Shown piece after piece: positions 24,150-34,834 of a stretch of DNA of 64,000 bases; the first letter of the stretch is position 1; each line of letters starts with the position of its first letter. A program made the translations under genes and the position numbers. Below the pieces are notes generated by a model. The model was not told the origin of the DNA. It did no database searches and worked only from the letters and a program-made list of their open reading frames with translations. Source of the stretch: Megalonaias nervosa (taxonomy: Eukaryota; Mollusca; Bivalvia; Unionida; Unionidae); contig JAECUM010001931.1 in assembly GCA_016617855.1 (NCBI GenBank), positions 43,977-107,976 of the forward strand, given 5' to 3'.

Positions 24150-24965
24150 GAAGGACAATGTCAGGACAGTCTTTTGGGAGGTGTGGCCTCAAGAGGTCCC
24201 TTGGGCACCCACCCAGATTCTTCTTCAAGTGTTTAAACTGTCAGTGTAAGATGAAGCAGGGGGCCAAAAAAAACCCATGTTGCTCCCACCAGATAAGGAG
24301 GTGGAACACTGCACAAGCATGTTACTCCCTCCAGATAAGGAGGTGTAGCACCACATAAACATACTGCTCTCTCCAGATAAGGAGGTGGAGCACTGAGATG
24401 TTGCTCCCTCCAATGAGGGAGGTGGAGTGCCACACACACTTGCTGCTCCCTTTTATTTTGGAGGGATACACTCAGGACAGCTCATGTTCAGGGAAGTTTG
24501 TTGTCCCTTCCCACATAAGAGATGGTGTAGAACTCTCAACTTTTAAACTTACTTCAGCTGGCACTGGCCAACACTGCACTTTCTGAGTGATGAATTACTT
24601 AAAGATGCAGAATTCTCTGATTATCACTTAGTGGCCTCACAGTATACTAATAGGTTACAGACTGTGTGCCCTACTTCTACTATCTCAACCTGTACAAGAT
24701 TGGCAGTCTACCCACCTGGCTAAGACTAGGGAAGCAGAATGGGTTGATATCCACTCTTTCCTTTTGTCCCATCTAATCTTTATGGGGTGTGGGGCCCTCC
24801 ACCTTAGGGTCATTGGTCCTCTATGCCTAGTGTGTTGTACTGGATCCAACCCACACTCACTTGAGGCGATCATGCAGCTTGTGTCCTGCCATCATCTCCC
24901 CGCCAGGTCACATAAAATTGGAAAGCTAGAGGGTTCGCATCATCCAGACGATCCTGTCTTCTGAC
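24150..24965 (+). pseudogene. gag-like remnant of DIRS element A
   Basis: The translation near 24180 gives a Cys-rich stretch (CGLKRSLGHPP..KCLNCQCK) that aligns with a Cys-rich stretch at 29213-29330 in element B. Downstream, 24775-24830 (atggggtgtggggccctcca) matches 29786-29805. In DIRS-like elements the first ORF has such a Cys-containing N-terminal part. Multiple stops and frameshifts make it non-functional. A run of short 'ctccctccagataaggaggtg' modules at 24285-24450 looks like a local expansion. Confidence 0.65.
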
Positions 24966-24969
24966 TGCA

Positions 24970-25345
24970 AACCTCTCTGAATTATAGAGCATGGCAGAGT
25001 ACACTGATGCCCTGAATTATAGAGCATGGCACAGAGTACACTGATGCCCTGAATTATAGAGCATGGCACAGAGTACACTGATGCCCTGAATTATAGAGCA
25101 TGGCACAGAGTACACTGATGCCCTGAATTACAGAGCATGGCACAGAGTACACTGATGCCCTGAATTATAGAGCATGGCACAGAGTACACTGATGCCCTGA
25201 ATTGTAGAGCATGGTACAGAGTACACTGATGCCCTGAATTATAGAGCATGGCACAGAGTACACTGATGCCCTGAATTATAGAGCATGGCACAGAGTACAC
25301 TGATGCCCTGAATTGTAGAGCATGGCACAGAGTACACTGATGCCC
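24970..25345. repeat. 37-bp minisatellite inside element A
   Basis: The unit is atagagcatggcacagagta cactgatgccctgaatt, 37 bp, about ten copies with very few differences (tatag/tacag/tgtag). A 104-codon minus-strand ORF (25091-25405) cycles through three frames every 111 bp, so it comes from the repeat. Confidence 0.95.
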
Positions 25346-25479
25346 ACTCTCATGCCCAGCCAATCTCAATTGAAAGTATGCTAGTCGATGACAACATTCA
25401 CTCAATCCTAGTTGATTCCTATTTCAAGGTAGAGTCAGTGCTACTGACACCTTCAACAAGGCTCAAGCCTTCCTCTCAG

Positions 25480-26525
25480 TTGAATGATGAAGATACCTGT
25501 CAGCTCTCACGCCAGAAGAAAAAAACTCCTGATTTTTGGGGTTGTTCCACACCTACCTCCCAATTTCATAATATCTCCCAGTTTTTGCAATGAACTCCCA
25601 ATTATTATATTATGACAATCAATTTTCTTTTCTGGTTTAAAAAATCCTAAAGAAATAGGTATATCTTATGCAGTCCACAGAAGACATGTTCTATTTTATT
25701 ACCCATTAATACTGTTATGTCGAAATAATTATTATCACACTACAAACAATTTTTTTTCTTCAGTAAATAGAATGTTAAGTTTAAAATTATTATTCAAGTC
25801 AGTTTATGATATTTTTTAAACCCTACAATATAAATAAGAACTGAAAATAAACAACACAAAATAAACCACAACAATAAAAGTGTCAGCAATCAGTTTCAAT
25901 CCCAAGAATGATCACTGTGAATGCTGTAGCATCTGCATTCCCACCAAAGAAACATTCACAAGTGAAGACCTGGCATTACTGTGCCATATACATGTATACA
26001 AACAATAATTACCATCATTAAATTAAAAGATGGAATGAAGAAACATACTACACAGCTTATGTGCCCTCACAAAACTAATTCAGAATAAACATGTTATGAG
26101 TGTTAAATACCTTTCAAATTGAGAATAAGGAAATAAGGTGGGATATAAAACGTGGGAAAAATAGTTGCCACATGTACAGTAGCTTGAGACTGCATATTTT
26201 GGCATCACTAGTTACAACAAAATGTGCCAATCAGTTGCTGGTGCTTACATTAGACACACTGTAGAACATGGTTTCTTTGAATTATGTTGGAGGACCAGTC
26301 CATTTTGCAAGATAATTGCAATGATAATTAGGCACATTGGCTTTCTTGCTTGTTTACTTAAGACTAACCTTTAGCTATTGTGCAGTTTGGCCATAGCTGA
26401 CCAAAATATGAGAATTTCACATGTATTGGAGCCGGAAGATTGGTCGATATTTAGTGAACATAAGGCTTTAAAAATGCAGTGAAAAACCTCCCAATTTTAG
26501 GCCCCTGTCTCCCTATTTTTTTTTA
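25480..26525. other. About 1-kb insertion in the gag region of element A
   Basis: The gag homology to B stops near 25420 and resumes near 26560. Between them lies AT-rich sequence whose edges carry related words (aaactcctgatttttgg and cctacctcccaattt at the left, aacctcccaattttagg at the right). It is probably a separate non-autonomous insertion; no ORF or family is recognised. Confidence 0.45.
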
Positions 26526-26559
26526 ATTGAGTCTCACTACTTGACTTTTGAAAAGTTGA

Positions 26560-27300
26560 AAGGTATAGATGAAGTTGAGGTCTAGTCCTTTGACCGGGCA
26601 TATATAGTCTTCTGCCTCATTACCCCAGACTTGTATCTGAACAGCCTTGCACACAGTTGAAGAAGAGCCTTTCCATTTTGGAAAATAAAGCTCTGGTGCA
26701 ACCACCGACCAGATCTCTTGCTTCTTCCTCATTCCTCCTGAAGAAGAACATAATAGCAAAAAAATTTTTCAATAATGATAGAGCCATCTTAATGGAATGG
26801 TGTCTTCACCACTCCATAACAGAGTCCATTTTCACTTCTGGTAGACCTGTTTGTGATGAGGCTCAACAACAGGTTTCCCTTGAATATATCTCCTGTCCCA
26901 GATCAGGGAGCTTGGGCAGTAGATAGATGCAGCCTTCAGGCGGATCAACTATTTGCCTACACCTTCTGCCCTTCCATCTGTTACCTTAAGCTCTGCAAGA
27001 GTCAGAACTTTCTGCTGCTCAAATCATTCTCATTACCCTCTGTAGCCTCAATGATTGTCATTCAGCTATGAGGTTTAAACCATTGCTGCCTCATAGACCT
27101 ATCACAATCACTCTTCCTTGGAGGATGTCATGAAGGTAGCATTTTGTGATTTGATGCTACTTTCTTCTTTTTCTACCTCAGCATGTTAGCACAACAAGCA
27201 CAGGAACTTTATCTCTGCGGCCCATAGTTGTGGCACAACTTGTGCCCCAGAGAGACACCAACAAACTATAAAGTGGATCTCTCCCTCTAATGGTGAGTAC
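26560..27300 (+). pseudogene. gag end fused to RNase H / tyrosine-recombinase remnant, element A
   Basis: 26560-26740 matches B at 30170-30320 (the gag end). The following part gives RAILMEWCLHHSITES and, in another frame, PVPDQGAWAVD, matching B at 32560-32710, so about 2.2 kb of B-equivalent sequence is missing. From 27065 it reads as the recombinase C-terminus (the HSSLEDVMK stretch). The catalytic HxxR of the family is degraded: the His position reads Tyr and the Arg position is a stop codon (27064-27080). Non-functional. Confidence 0.75.
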
Positions 27301-27402
27301 TTTACAGTTTTCTGGGGTTTTTTTGCTTAGTTAAAACATTAACCTGCCCACCTAAATGGCAAATTCAGCTGCGTAATAGCAATGGGTAATGTATTGTTGC
27401 TA

Positions 27403-28003
27403 TTAAAATGTAGTTTTTGGGGGGGATTAAAACTAATTTTAATTATTCATTACATACCCATCGCTATTACTGAATGCCCTCTGCCCACCCAACTCTGAAG
27501 TCCTGGCATATTATTGTTCTTGAAAAAGATGAGTATTTCTGTGTATGTTGTTGTTGTTGTTGTTGTTGTTGTAGGGTTTAACGCCATTTTTCAGCACAAG
27601 ATAGGCTATACATGGCGGCCAATATTAATGGTGGAGGAAGAACCCGGAAAAACCCCGGAAGAACCACCGACCCACGAGAAGCTACTGGCAAGCTTTCTCA
27701 CATACCCACATTGGCTGAATCCAATACTCGAACCCACGCAGACAGAGGTGAGATGGCAGTGATCTGTAACGGAGAGCGCTTTAGACCACTCGGCCACTCG
27801 GGGCCCCCTGTGTATGTGTGGTGGGTATACGAGTGTACCAGTGTCAGTGGACCATTCTCCACTCAGGGTGGATGTATTCACATTGAATGGATATGATTTT
27901 TCAATGCAAAAAACAATAAGCTACATTATAGTGATGGGTAAGTATTGCATAGTTAAAATTAGTTTTACCCCCCTACACACACACACAAAAAGAAAACTAC
28001 AGT
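27403..28003. repeat. Right terminal inverted-repeat structure of element A
   Basis: The arm at 27403-27470 (ttaaaatgtagtttttgggg .. cccatcgctatta) is the reverse complement of 27926-28003 (tatagtgatgggtaagtatt .. gttttaccccc), the second arm being interrupted by a short CA run. B has the same structure at 34174-34240 and 34452-34519. The segment between the arms is about 190 bp once the SINE is removed, close to the 212 bp in B. Confidence 0.75.
27541..27806 (-). mobile_element. tRNA-derived SINE (TGTTGT-tail family), best copy
   Basis: The plus strand begins with (GTT)n, then agggtttaacgccatttttc, aagataggctatacatggcg, aaaccccggaagaaccaccg, and ends ctcggccactcggggcccc. Read on the minus strand it has an A box (ggccgagtggtctaaagcgc) and a B box (gggttcgagta), a Ser/Leu-tRNA-like head, followed by a body and a (CAA)n tail. 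It lies inside the right end of DIRS element A and so inserted after it. RNA polymerase III would transcribe it if active. Confidence 0.9.
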
Positions 28004-28005
28004 TC

Positions 28006-28377
28006 ACAAACAGAACTTAAGTCTAAACTTAAAAATAAGTTTAGAATTCAGTATTCTGACTGACTGGTATTTAAGTCTGAATTAAGATTGAGTAATCAAA
28101 TGTGTTAAGTCCAGATTTAACTCAAGCCTTGTATTACTTTCATTTTGGCCTGAATGTGTGCCGAGTATGGATAAATTGTGTATATTAAAAAGTCATCGAC
28201 ATTTCGTCTCCAGTGAAATTTAACTCAACTGGCATGTAATAAAACTGTACTTTACAGACATTTATACTGTTTTTGGAGATTCTCTTTCCACAAGTAATAT
28301 TTGGGTGTTAATTACTAAGTAAGACTATTACTGCCATAAAGCCACAACAGCATGAAATAAAGTTTTGGATATGTTTA
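28006..28377. other. Spacer between DIRS elements A and B
   Basis: AT-rich, with a short inverted pair around acttaagtctaaacttaaaa and ataagtttagaattcag (28016-28052). No gene. Confidence 0.4.
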
Positions 28378-28590
28378 TTTATTTTAATAGCAGCATTAGT
28401 TTATCCATGGCTATTGTTTAGCTTCCTGTTTCATGCTAAAACAAATGTACTGTCCGTTTGATATGCATACATCCTCCCTTAAAGTGAAGAATTTGTCAGT
28501 ATGATGCAATTCCTCGTTTGTCCCTGCTATGTTACGTGCAAAACAAGCACAGCTAGCTCATCTTTTTCAAGGATGTTGATGTGATCAGAT
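28378..28590 (+). repeat. Left inverted terminal repeat of DIRS element B
   Basis: 28381-28416 (ttttaatagcagcattagtt .. ccatggctattg) is the reverse complement of 34147-34182. 28450-28580 (ccgtttgatatgcatacatc, cctgctatgttacgtgcaaa) is the reverse complement of 34268-34420. The inverted arrangement with internally complementary pieces at the right end is characteristic of DIRS1-type elements. Confidence 0.82.
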
Positions 28591-29189
28591 GTGTGCCAAA
28601 CACCAGAGAAAATTTGCCTGTTCCAGTGTTTCTAAATGCAATTGCAACCTGGTCTCTTCAATAATTATATTTAATGGTGTTACATTTTCATTTTGTTTTT
28701 ATTCCCAAATATTTATGTGGTAACCTTTTCCCTTCAGTTTCATTTCCACCAGGGACTTGGGGTTACGTCATATACACACGTAGGGGTTGGATACACTTAC
28801 TGTCAAAATCATTTTATATCTAGGTACCGTTAAGTCATTTTTACAAGGAATAATGACAGCGTGCTCACTAGACACTGCGTGTCCTTCAGTTTAGATTGAC
28901 ACTGCAGGAACCATGTTGTATATGATATCTATACTAGATATTTAATTTAACACATTGAATTTTGTTCACATTGTTAATATTGTAATTATGTATGCTTCAT
29001 TTTCTCGATGAAAATCGTATAAAACACTGAGAACTCTATTTCTTACTTGGAAAAAGACTGGTAAATTTATGCTGCGGTTTACTATGTCTATAGAGATCAC
29101 ACGAGTATATTACATACATGGTATATACAAACAAGGTGAGCTCTGCGTGACATTAGAAATATTTTAATTTATTTACTCTATTAGGGAAT
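28591..29189. other. 5' untranslated-like part of element B
   Basis: No ORF. Some words (tttcattttgtttttattcc, agtttcatttccaccagggac) are not matched elsewhere. It is presumed leader or decayed internal sequence. Confidence 0.4.
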
Positions 29190-30950
29190 AATGTTAACAC
29201 AGACTGGGGAAAGTGTGGCCACTAGAAGTCTTCCTGGGACACTCATCCAGGCTGTATTAAATGTTCCAAATGTACAAGGAAAAATCGTTGTATAATTTGT
29301 AAATCATGGTCAGCAGAAAGCTGGAGATGCACCACTCATCCCATAGCGTGTTGCTGCCTCCCATTGTGGAGGAGATGCACCACTCATCTCATTGCTGCCT
29401 CCCATTGAGGAGATGTACCACCTATACCATAGCATGTCGCTACCTCATTGGAAGAGGAGATGCACTGCTCTTCTCATAGCATGTTGCTGCTGTCTCCAAT
29501 TGAGGATATGCACCACCACCACCCTGTCAGAGGTAGTGTGTAGCACCCTCCCACTAGGAGGGATCAGCAGCACACCTGCCTTAGTGATGCATCAGTTGAT
29601 GATCCTGTATCCTCTGATCATCACACTAAGGCCTCACGGTATGGGGATAGGGTTCAGACCAAGTTCCCTCCTCTCCACTCTCTACCACCTCATGATGAAC
29701 ATTGGGAGTCCAACCAGCAGAATCAGACTAGGATAGGGGATTGAATTGTTATTCCCCCCTTTCCTATTATCCCAATGAATCCCTATAGGATGTGGGGCCC
29801 TCCACCTCTGGGCCTTGGTCATGTATGCCCCCTTGGGCCTTTGGATCTTGTACTCATAACCTCATCATCAGGTAGAAACCATTCGGAAGGCTAGAGGTGT
29901 CACTTCTCCCAGGACTGATAGACATTCTCGTCTTTCTCCGGCTCTTGCCACTCCTTCAGCCCCTACTCACCTTGTTACGGTATGGGATGTAGCGCAGAGT
30001 GTTCCTTTGCCCTCTTCACCTCTTAGGGACTTGGTGATTCCTACATACTCTCCAGCTCAGTGTGTCCTCGATGATGCTTTCTCCATTGTTGTAAACTCTA
30101 ATGTTGTCAGTGTGGAGGAAGCACAAGTGATGCCTGCTCCTTCATCTCTGTTAGATGTGGAAGGAGAGGTATGGTCTTTTGACAAGGCAATAAATGACAT
30201 CTATTGCCTCTTACCCCTTGACTTGTGCCAAAAACCCACTGCACAGTCCAAAAAGATCCTTTCCAGTCTGAAAAAGATCTCGGGGGCTCAACCTGATTCA
30301 TACCTTCTCCTCCTTCCTCATTCTTCTACAACTGAGGAATTCCTGAGAGGTTTTCGGCAGACCAAAATGTTAATCAACCGCATCTAGGGTGGACCATTCC
30401 CTCCGCAACGTTGCAACCCTTGGTCTCTTCTGCCAGCTATTGGGTACATTCCACAAAGTGGCCCACGAAACCTCCCAACTTGTTGCTGGTGTTGCTAAGG
30501 TGGGTATTTCAAATGGAGCATGGGCATGCCTTTCTGTTAAAGACATTGAAACTTTGGAACAGAAGGTCGAACTGCTATGCCACCATAGCTTCTTATGCTG
30601 ATCTCTTCTCAGCTGCTTCTTTTAGTATGCTGAGAGAAGCATCCTTGAACCCAGCCACCCTTCAACACGTGCTGGAAGCTGTTGCCAAGACATCTCAGCA
30701 TGTACTTTCTGTTTCTATGGCTATGTCGACAGAACTTCTTCATCCGCCATGATGTTGCTTTGGATTCTTCTAAGGTACTTCTTGATCACAGTAAAGACAT
30801 CCTTAGAGCTGCTTCTCTTGAAGCTGAGAGTCTGTTTGGAGGCCTCATTCCTTATGTGGTATCTCAGGATTTGTTGGATCATCAACATAGATCCTTCACA
30901 TCCACTCCTGGCCATTCGCAATCAGCCAGGAAGCGTGTCAATGTAAATTA
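29190..30950 (+). pseudogene. gag-like ORF remnant, DIRS element B
   Basis: It begins near a Cys/His-rich stretch at 29214-29330 (read C-G-H, then CIKCSKC, then CIICKSW), which corresponds to the Cys-rich N-terminal part of DIRS-type gag. There is a stop directly after the first CGH. A 126-codon open stretch (30007-30387) contains AINDIYCLLPLDLCQKP, typical of the gag middle. Two more open stretches in shifted frames follow (30411-30752, 30682-30951), ending with HSQSARKRVNVN. At least three frame changes separate them. It would have packaged element RNA; it is not functional now. Confidence 0.7.
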
Positions 30951-31189
30951 ACCTTAGGGCCATCTCCTAAGTTCTTCAAGCAAAAAGTGCTCAGTCCAAT
31001 ATGCAACCTCGAAATGATCCTTCTCCTTCTTGTCAGTCTGGTTCCCGGAAACCACAAAACAGACATGACTGATGAACCTGGAAAGGAAGGAAGCAGTTTC
31101 CACAGCCCCTTTCTTTTCCCAAAGGAGGGGGTGGAGGACAGCCCTAGGGACTTGAACCATCTGCTGCTGCACATCCCTCTCCCAGGATT

Positions 31190-31870
31190 TCCAGTAGGTG
31201 CTCGCTTAGGCCTTTTTTCCGATTCCTGGTCAAGCATCACAATGATGGTTGGGTCCTTTCTATAGTGAACGAGGGGTACCAACTCCAGTTTCGGGAACTA
31301 CCTCGTCTATCCAGGACATCCATCTTTCGTCACCAATCCAATCCAATCTGGTGAAACTAAGGGAGGATGTTCACATCCTTTTACAAAAATGGGCTGTCGA
31401 GAGGGTCATGAATGATCAGTCACTCGCTTTCTATTCCCGTATCTTCCTGGTCACCAAGAAAAGTGGAAAGTTTCGCATTATAATTGACCTCTTCACTTTA
31501 AACCAGTTTTTCAGGATAAACCTTTCAAGATGGAGACCACCTCCTCAATCCGGAATGCACTCTGACCATCTGATTGGGCAGTCTCCATCAACCTTCAGGA
31601 TGCCTATCTACACATCTCAATATTTCCCCCTCACCAGAAATATCTCCGGTTTTACTTAGAGCAGGAAGTTTTTCAATTCTGGATCCTACCATTCAGAGAT
31701 TTTACATGAGTAATGGGAATAGTGGCAGGATACCTCCTGTTACTGGGAATACCAATTCACCAGTATTTCAATGACTAGCTGATTCACAATGTTCAAATCC
31801 AGTCGTTTGCCCATCTTGAGAAATCGGAACTCACTCCATAGCAAGACTTTATTTATGTGGGGATGAATTT
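31190..31870 (+). pseudogene. Reverse transcriptase remnant, DIRS element B
   Basis: It starts with VGARLGLFSDSWSSIT, the usual opening of the DIRS RT region, then SRIFLVTKKSGKFR (31435-31480), then in another frame a QDAYLHIS-type stretch near 31595. The polymerase motif, normally Y-x-D-D, reads Y-F-N-D at 31764-31775 and is followed at once by a TAG stop (31776-31778). At least three frames are needed to follow the domain. The enzyme copies element RNA to DNA when intact; this copy cannot. Confidence 0.78.
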
Positions 31871-32189
31871 CCTCACAAACTAGAACTTAAGAGTTCCACT
31901 GGATTGGATAGATCAAATCCTAACCCTGTTAGAGACACTATGAGCAGTAAATTCTTTGCTCGACTGTACCTGTCCCTTCTGGAAACCTTGAACACTGTTG
32001 CCCACTTGGATCTATTAGGATGTCTCCTATGATGATGATATGCGACCTCTACAGACCTTCTCGCAAGTTGGAAACTTCACAAAGATTCTCTGTCAACAGT
32101 GATCTTTCTAGGACCAGCATTTCATCACCATTTACTGTTGTGGATGAATTGGGACAGATTCATGATAGGAGTCCCTATGCATGCACCCA

Positions 32190-32725
32190 AACCCCATTCC
32201 TATCTGTTCACTGATATGTCAGATTCTGGTTGGGGTGCTCATTTAGAACGAGAGGGTATAATTCTACAGGCACATTGGACCCCGTCTGAATCATCCCTCC
32301 ACATAAGCAACCTAGAAATGAAGACTGTATACCTAGCGTTGCAAGGGTGCATCAAGAGAGTAAGGGGCTGATGTGCCATGGTCTCCTCTGACAACATGTC
32401 CGTCATAGCTTACCTTAGATGACAAGGAGACACACATGTCCCTTCTGTTTGGAAGTCTAGAACCTGCTGCACTGGGCCACTCAGAGAACATAGCACTCAG
32501 AGTTCAGCATATCCCATGCAAAAAGAACGTTTTGGCAGACAGTCTCTCCAGAACTGGCAGAGCCGTCCTCGCAGAATGGACTCTTCGCTGCTTTGTTACA
32601 GAGTCCCTGTTCTTGCTAGTGGATCTATTTGCAACCAGGTTCAACAACAGACTCCCATTTTATGTTTCTCCTGAACCGGATCAAGGAGCTTGGGCAGTGG
32701 ATGCATTCTGTCTCCAGTAGGATCG
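32190..32725 (+). pseudogene. RNase H and linker remnant, DIRS element B
   Basis: 32099-32371 contains SYLFTDMSDSGWGAHLE, with the first RNase H Asp (TDMS), and then NLEMKTVYLAL, with the Glu helix. The continuation in another frame (32436-32720) gives QHIPCKKNVLADSLSRTG, the final Asp-containing motif, then SPEPDQGAWAVDAF, the DIRS linker before the recombinase. The arrangement fits the family; frames are broken at 32371 and 32720. Confidence 0.8.
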
Positions 32726-32989
32726 GCTGTTTGCTTAAGCCTTCCCACCCTTCCGACTGATTCCTTGAGTGCTGCAAAAAGTCAGAGCTCCCACTGCTCA
32801 GATCATTCTCATAGCCCCTCTGTAGCCTCAGTGCTCATGGTTCGCCAATCTTCTTGACCTGTTGATCGCTTGACCCAGGTCTCCTCCTCTCAGGAGGGAT
32901 CTTCTGTCACAACACTGGGATCCCTCCTCCACAACAACCTACAAATTCTCAACCTTCACGCTTGGCTCATCTCAAGCAATCTCTCTGCC

Positions 32990-34030
32990 AGAACAGCTTT
33001 TCAGGCTGAGTTGCCATTTGCATCATTCAGGCCAGGAAAGCTTCAACATCCAAAGTCTATGATGCCAAGTGGAGAATCTTCTGTGATTGGTGCAGTAAAA
33101 AACATGTTGATCCTAGCTGCCCCTCTATAACCTCTGTGGCTGAATTCCTTTTGTTTTTCTTTGAGAACAAAAATGCTCTGTATCCACTATCAAGGGCTAT
33201 AGAACTGCCTTTTCTTAAACACACTTAAATTTTCTCAAGGCATGGTAATTGGTTTGGATTTGTACCTTGAAAATCTTATTAAGTATTTTGAGCTGCAGAC
33301 TCAGACCTGTCTTTCACTTTCTTACACCTAGATGGAATCTTTCTTGTGTTTTATGGTCATTAAAGCCCCTATGAACCATTGAGTGAGGCTTCTTTTCAGG
33401 ACCTCACTCTCAAGACTGTGTTTCTACTTGCTCTCGCCTCAGCGCCAAAATGAAGTGAGATTCATGCCTTATCTATTGACACTGACTGTCTCCAGTTTTG
33501 AATGGGAATTATGATGCAGTTTCCTTCCTTTGTCAACAAGGATTTTAAGCCGAAAATCAATTACCTTCCATAGCTCCATAGAAATCCCCAGTCTCAGTTG
33601 AATCTGTGCTGTGGATAATACAGATAGGCTTTTATGTCCCGTGAGGAAACTCCGTTTCAATCTTAAGGCATCCAAAGGAAAATGAAAGGGTAGGAAGTGT
33701 CTTTTCCTCCCTCTCAAAGGCTCCGTAGACATTTCAGCTGCCACTATTTCACAGTGGATTGTGACCACAGTCAAGAGAGCATACCAGTCTCTTACTGATT
33801 GAGATCTTTCCTTTATGTAACTTAGACCCCATGAGGTTCAAGTCATTGCTACATCATGGACCTACCTTAATCACTCCTCCTTGGAGGACATCATGAAGGC
33901 AGCATTTTGGCATTCCCATACTTCCTTTTCATCCTTTTACCTCTGCTTGTTATCACAACAAAGCACAGGCATTTTTTCTCTGGGTCCCATCATTACATCA
34001 GAACATGTGGCCCTGAGAAATACCAACCTT
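32990..34030 (+). pseudogene. Tyrosine recombinase remnant, DIRS element B
   Basis: The N-terminal core-binding part is readable at 33022-33180 (SKVYDAKWRIFCDWCSKKH, then SITSVAEFLLFLFE). The middle is broken by stops. The C-terminal part at 33826-34030 reads HSSLEDIMKAAFWHS and SFSSFYLCLLS. The catalytic box II, His-x-x-Arg in active enzymes, reads H-E-V-Q at 33831-33842, so the Arg is lost. The tyrosine nucleophile region is not resolved. This class of enzyme integrates circular element DNA without a target-site duplication. Confidence 0.78.
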
Positions 34031-34146
34031 CCATAACATGGACCTCTCCACCAATGGTGAGTATTTTCCATTTTCTCCAATTTTTTATAAGTTTAACGGA
34101 ATGTCAGCCAACCCTCCTTACTGACAAATTCAGCTAAATAATACCC

Positions 34147-34520
34147 ATAGCCATGGGTAAACTATTGCTGCTATTAAAATGTAGTTTTTTGGGGAGTAAA
34201 ACTAACTATAATTATGCAATACTTACCCATGGCTATTGTCAAATGCCCTCCTGGGCCATCCCTCTCTGATGTCCTGATGTAGGAGCCGTCTGTGAAAATG
34301 ATGAACTGTCTGTGCTTGTTTTGCACATAACATAGCAGGGACAAACGAGCTGCATGAGGAATTGCATCATACTGACAATTCTTCACTCTAAGGGAGGATG
34401 TTTGCACATCAAACGGATGGTATGGTTTTTTTGGTACCAAAAAGAAAGCTAGACAATAGCCATGGATAAGTCTTGCATAATTAAAATTAGTTTTACCCCA
34501 CAAAAAACTGCATTTTTAAT
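34147..34520. repeat. Right terminal repeat region of DIRS element B
   Basis: Arms 34174-34240 and 34452-34519 are reverse complements (ttaaaatgtagttttttggg .. catggctattgtc against its complement). The 212 bp between them are the inverted copy of the left terminal repeat (28450-28590). The structure corresponds to the inverted terminal repeat plus internal complementary region of DIRS elements. Confidence 0.8.
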
Positions 34521-34654
34521 GTTTACCTACTTCAGACTTTGCCAAAATTATACTCAGTATAATTTAATCCTATCACAGCAGAATAATGAAAACTGTAAGG
34601 TTTATTATGTTTCAAGAAAAATGATTACTGGCATATAGTTCTTTTTTATTTCAG

Positions 34655-34699
34655 GAGGTCAAGCTACATTGTGTCAACCAAAATATATTGGGGTGGAAA
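34655..34699 (+). CDS. KCNAB: Kv-beta (KCNAB) internal exon b, 45 nt
   Basis: Encodes RSSYIVSTKIYWGG, preceded by an Arg split with exon a (CG/G) and followed by a Lys split with exon c (AA/A). It matches the vertebrate segment RSSLVITTKIFWGGK. The Lys in STKIYWGG is the conserved catalytic lysine of the aldo-keto reductase active site. The acceptor is tttatttcag and the donor is gtgagttatt. The phases fit exon a and exon c exactly. It is only 135 bp downstream of the end of DIRS element B and 135 bp upstream of a minisatellite. Confidence 0.93.
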
Positions 34700-34834
34700 G
34701 TGAGTTATTTTGTCTCATATTCTCTCTTTATTTTCAAATAGTATTAAGGCAGTAAGTAGGAGTAAATGTAGTGGAGCATGTTAATGTAAGATTTACAGTC
34801 AATTTAATACTTATTTTAATTATGCATGTAAACC
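34700..34834. other. Intron start before the minisatellite
   Basis: Short AT-rich stretch with no features. Confidence 0.4.

Larger units (their letters stand above)
23178..28005 (+). mobile_element. DIRS-like retrotransposon A, internally deleted
   Basis: It is a relative of element B, in the same orientation. Its left end (23178-23330) matches B's left end (ttttaatagcagca, then catcccactagagtgaagaatt). It keeps a gag-like segment (24150-26740, interrupted by an array and an insertion), then jumps directly to the end of the RNase H region and the C-terminal part of the tyrosine recombinase (26740-27290). The reverse transcriptase is deleted. The 3' end carries an inverted repeat pair (27403-27470 and 27926-28003) with a SINE between the arms. 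DIRS elements integrate by tyrosine recombinase rather than DDE integrase. All frames are broken. Confidence 0.82.
28378..34520 (+). mobile_element. DIRS-like retrotransposon B, near full length, inactive
   Basis: Order on the plus strand: left terminal repeat (28378-28590), gag-like region (29190-30950), reverse transcriptase (31190-31870), RNase H (32190-32560), tyrosine recombinase (32990-34030), then the right terminal repeats (34147-34520). This is the DIRS order, and no DDE integrase is seen. The left terminal repeat is the reverse complement of sequence in the right end. Every ORF is split by stops or frameshifts. Its right edge is about 135 bp upstream of Kv-beta exon b. Confidence 0.88.

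Noticed and set aside
25091..25405. 104-codon minus-strand ORF with cyclic repeats
   Set aside because: Comes from a 37-bp minisatellite read through three frames in turn.
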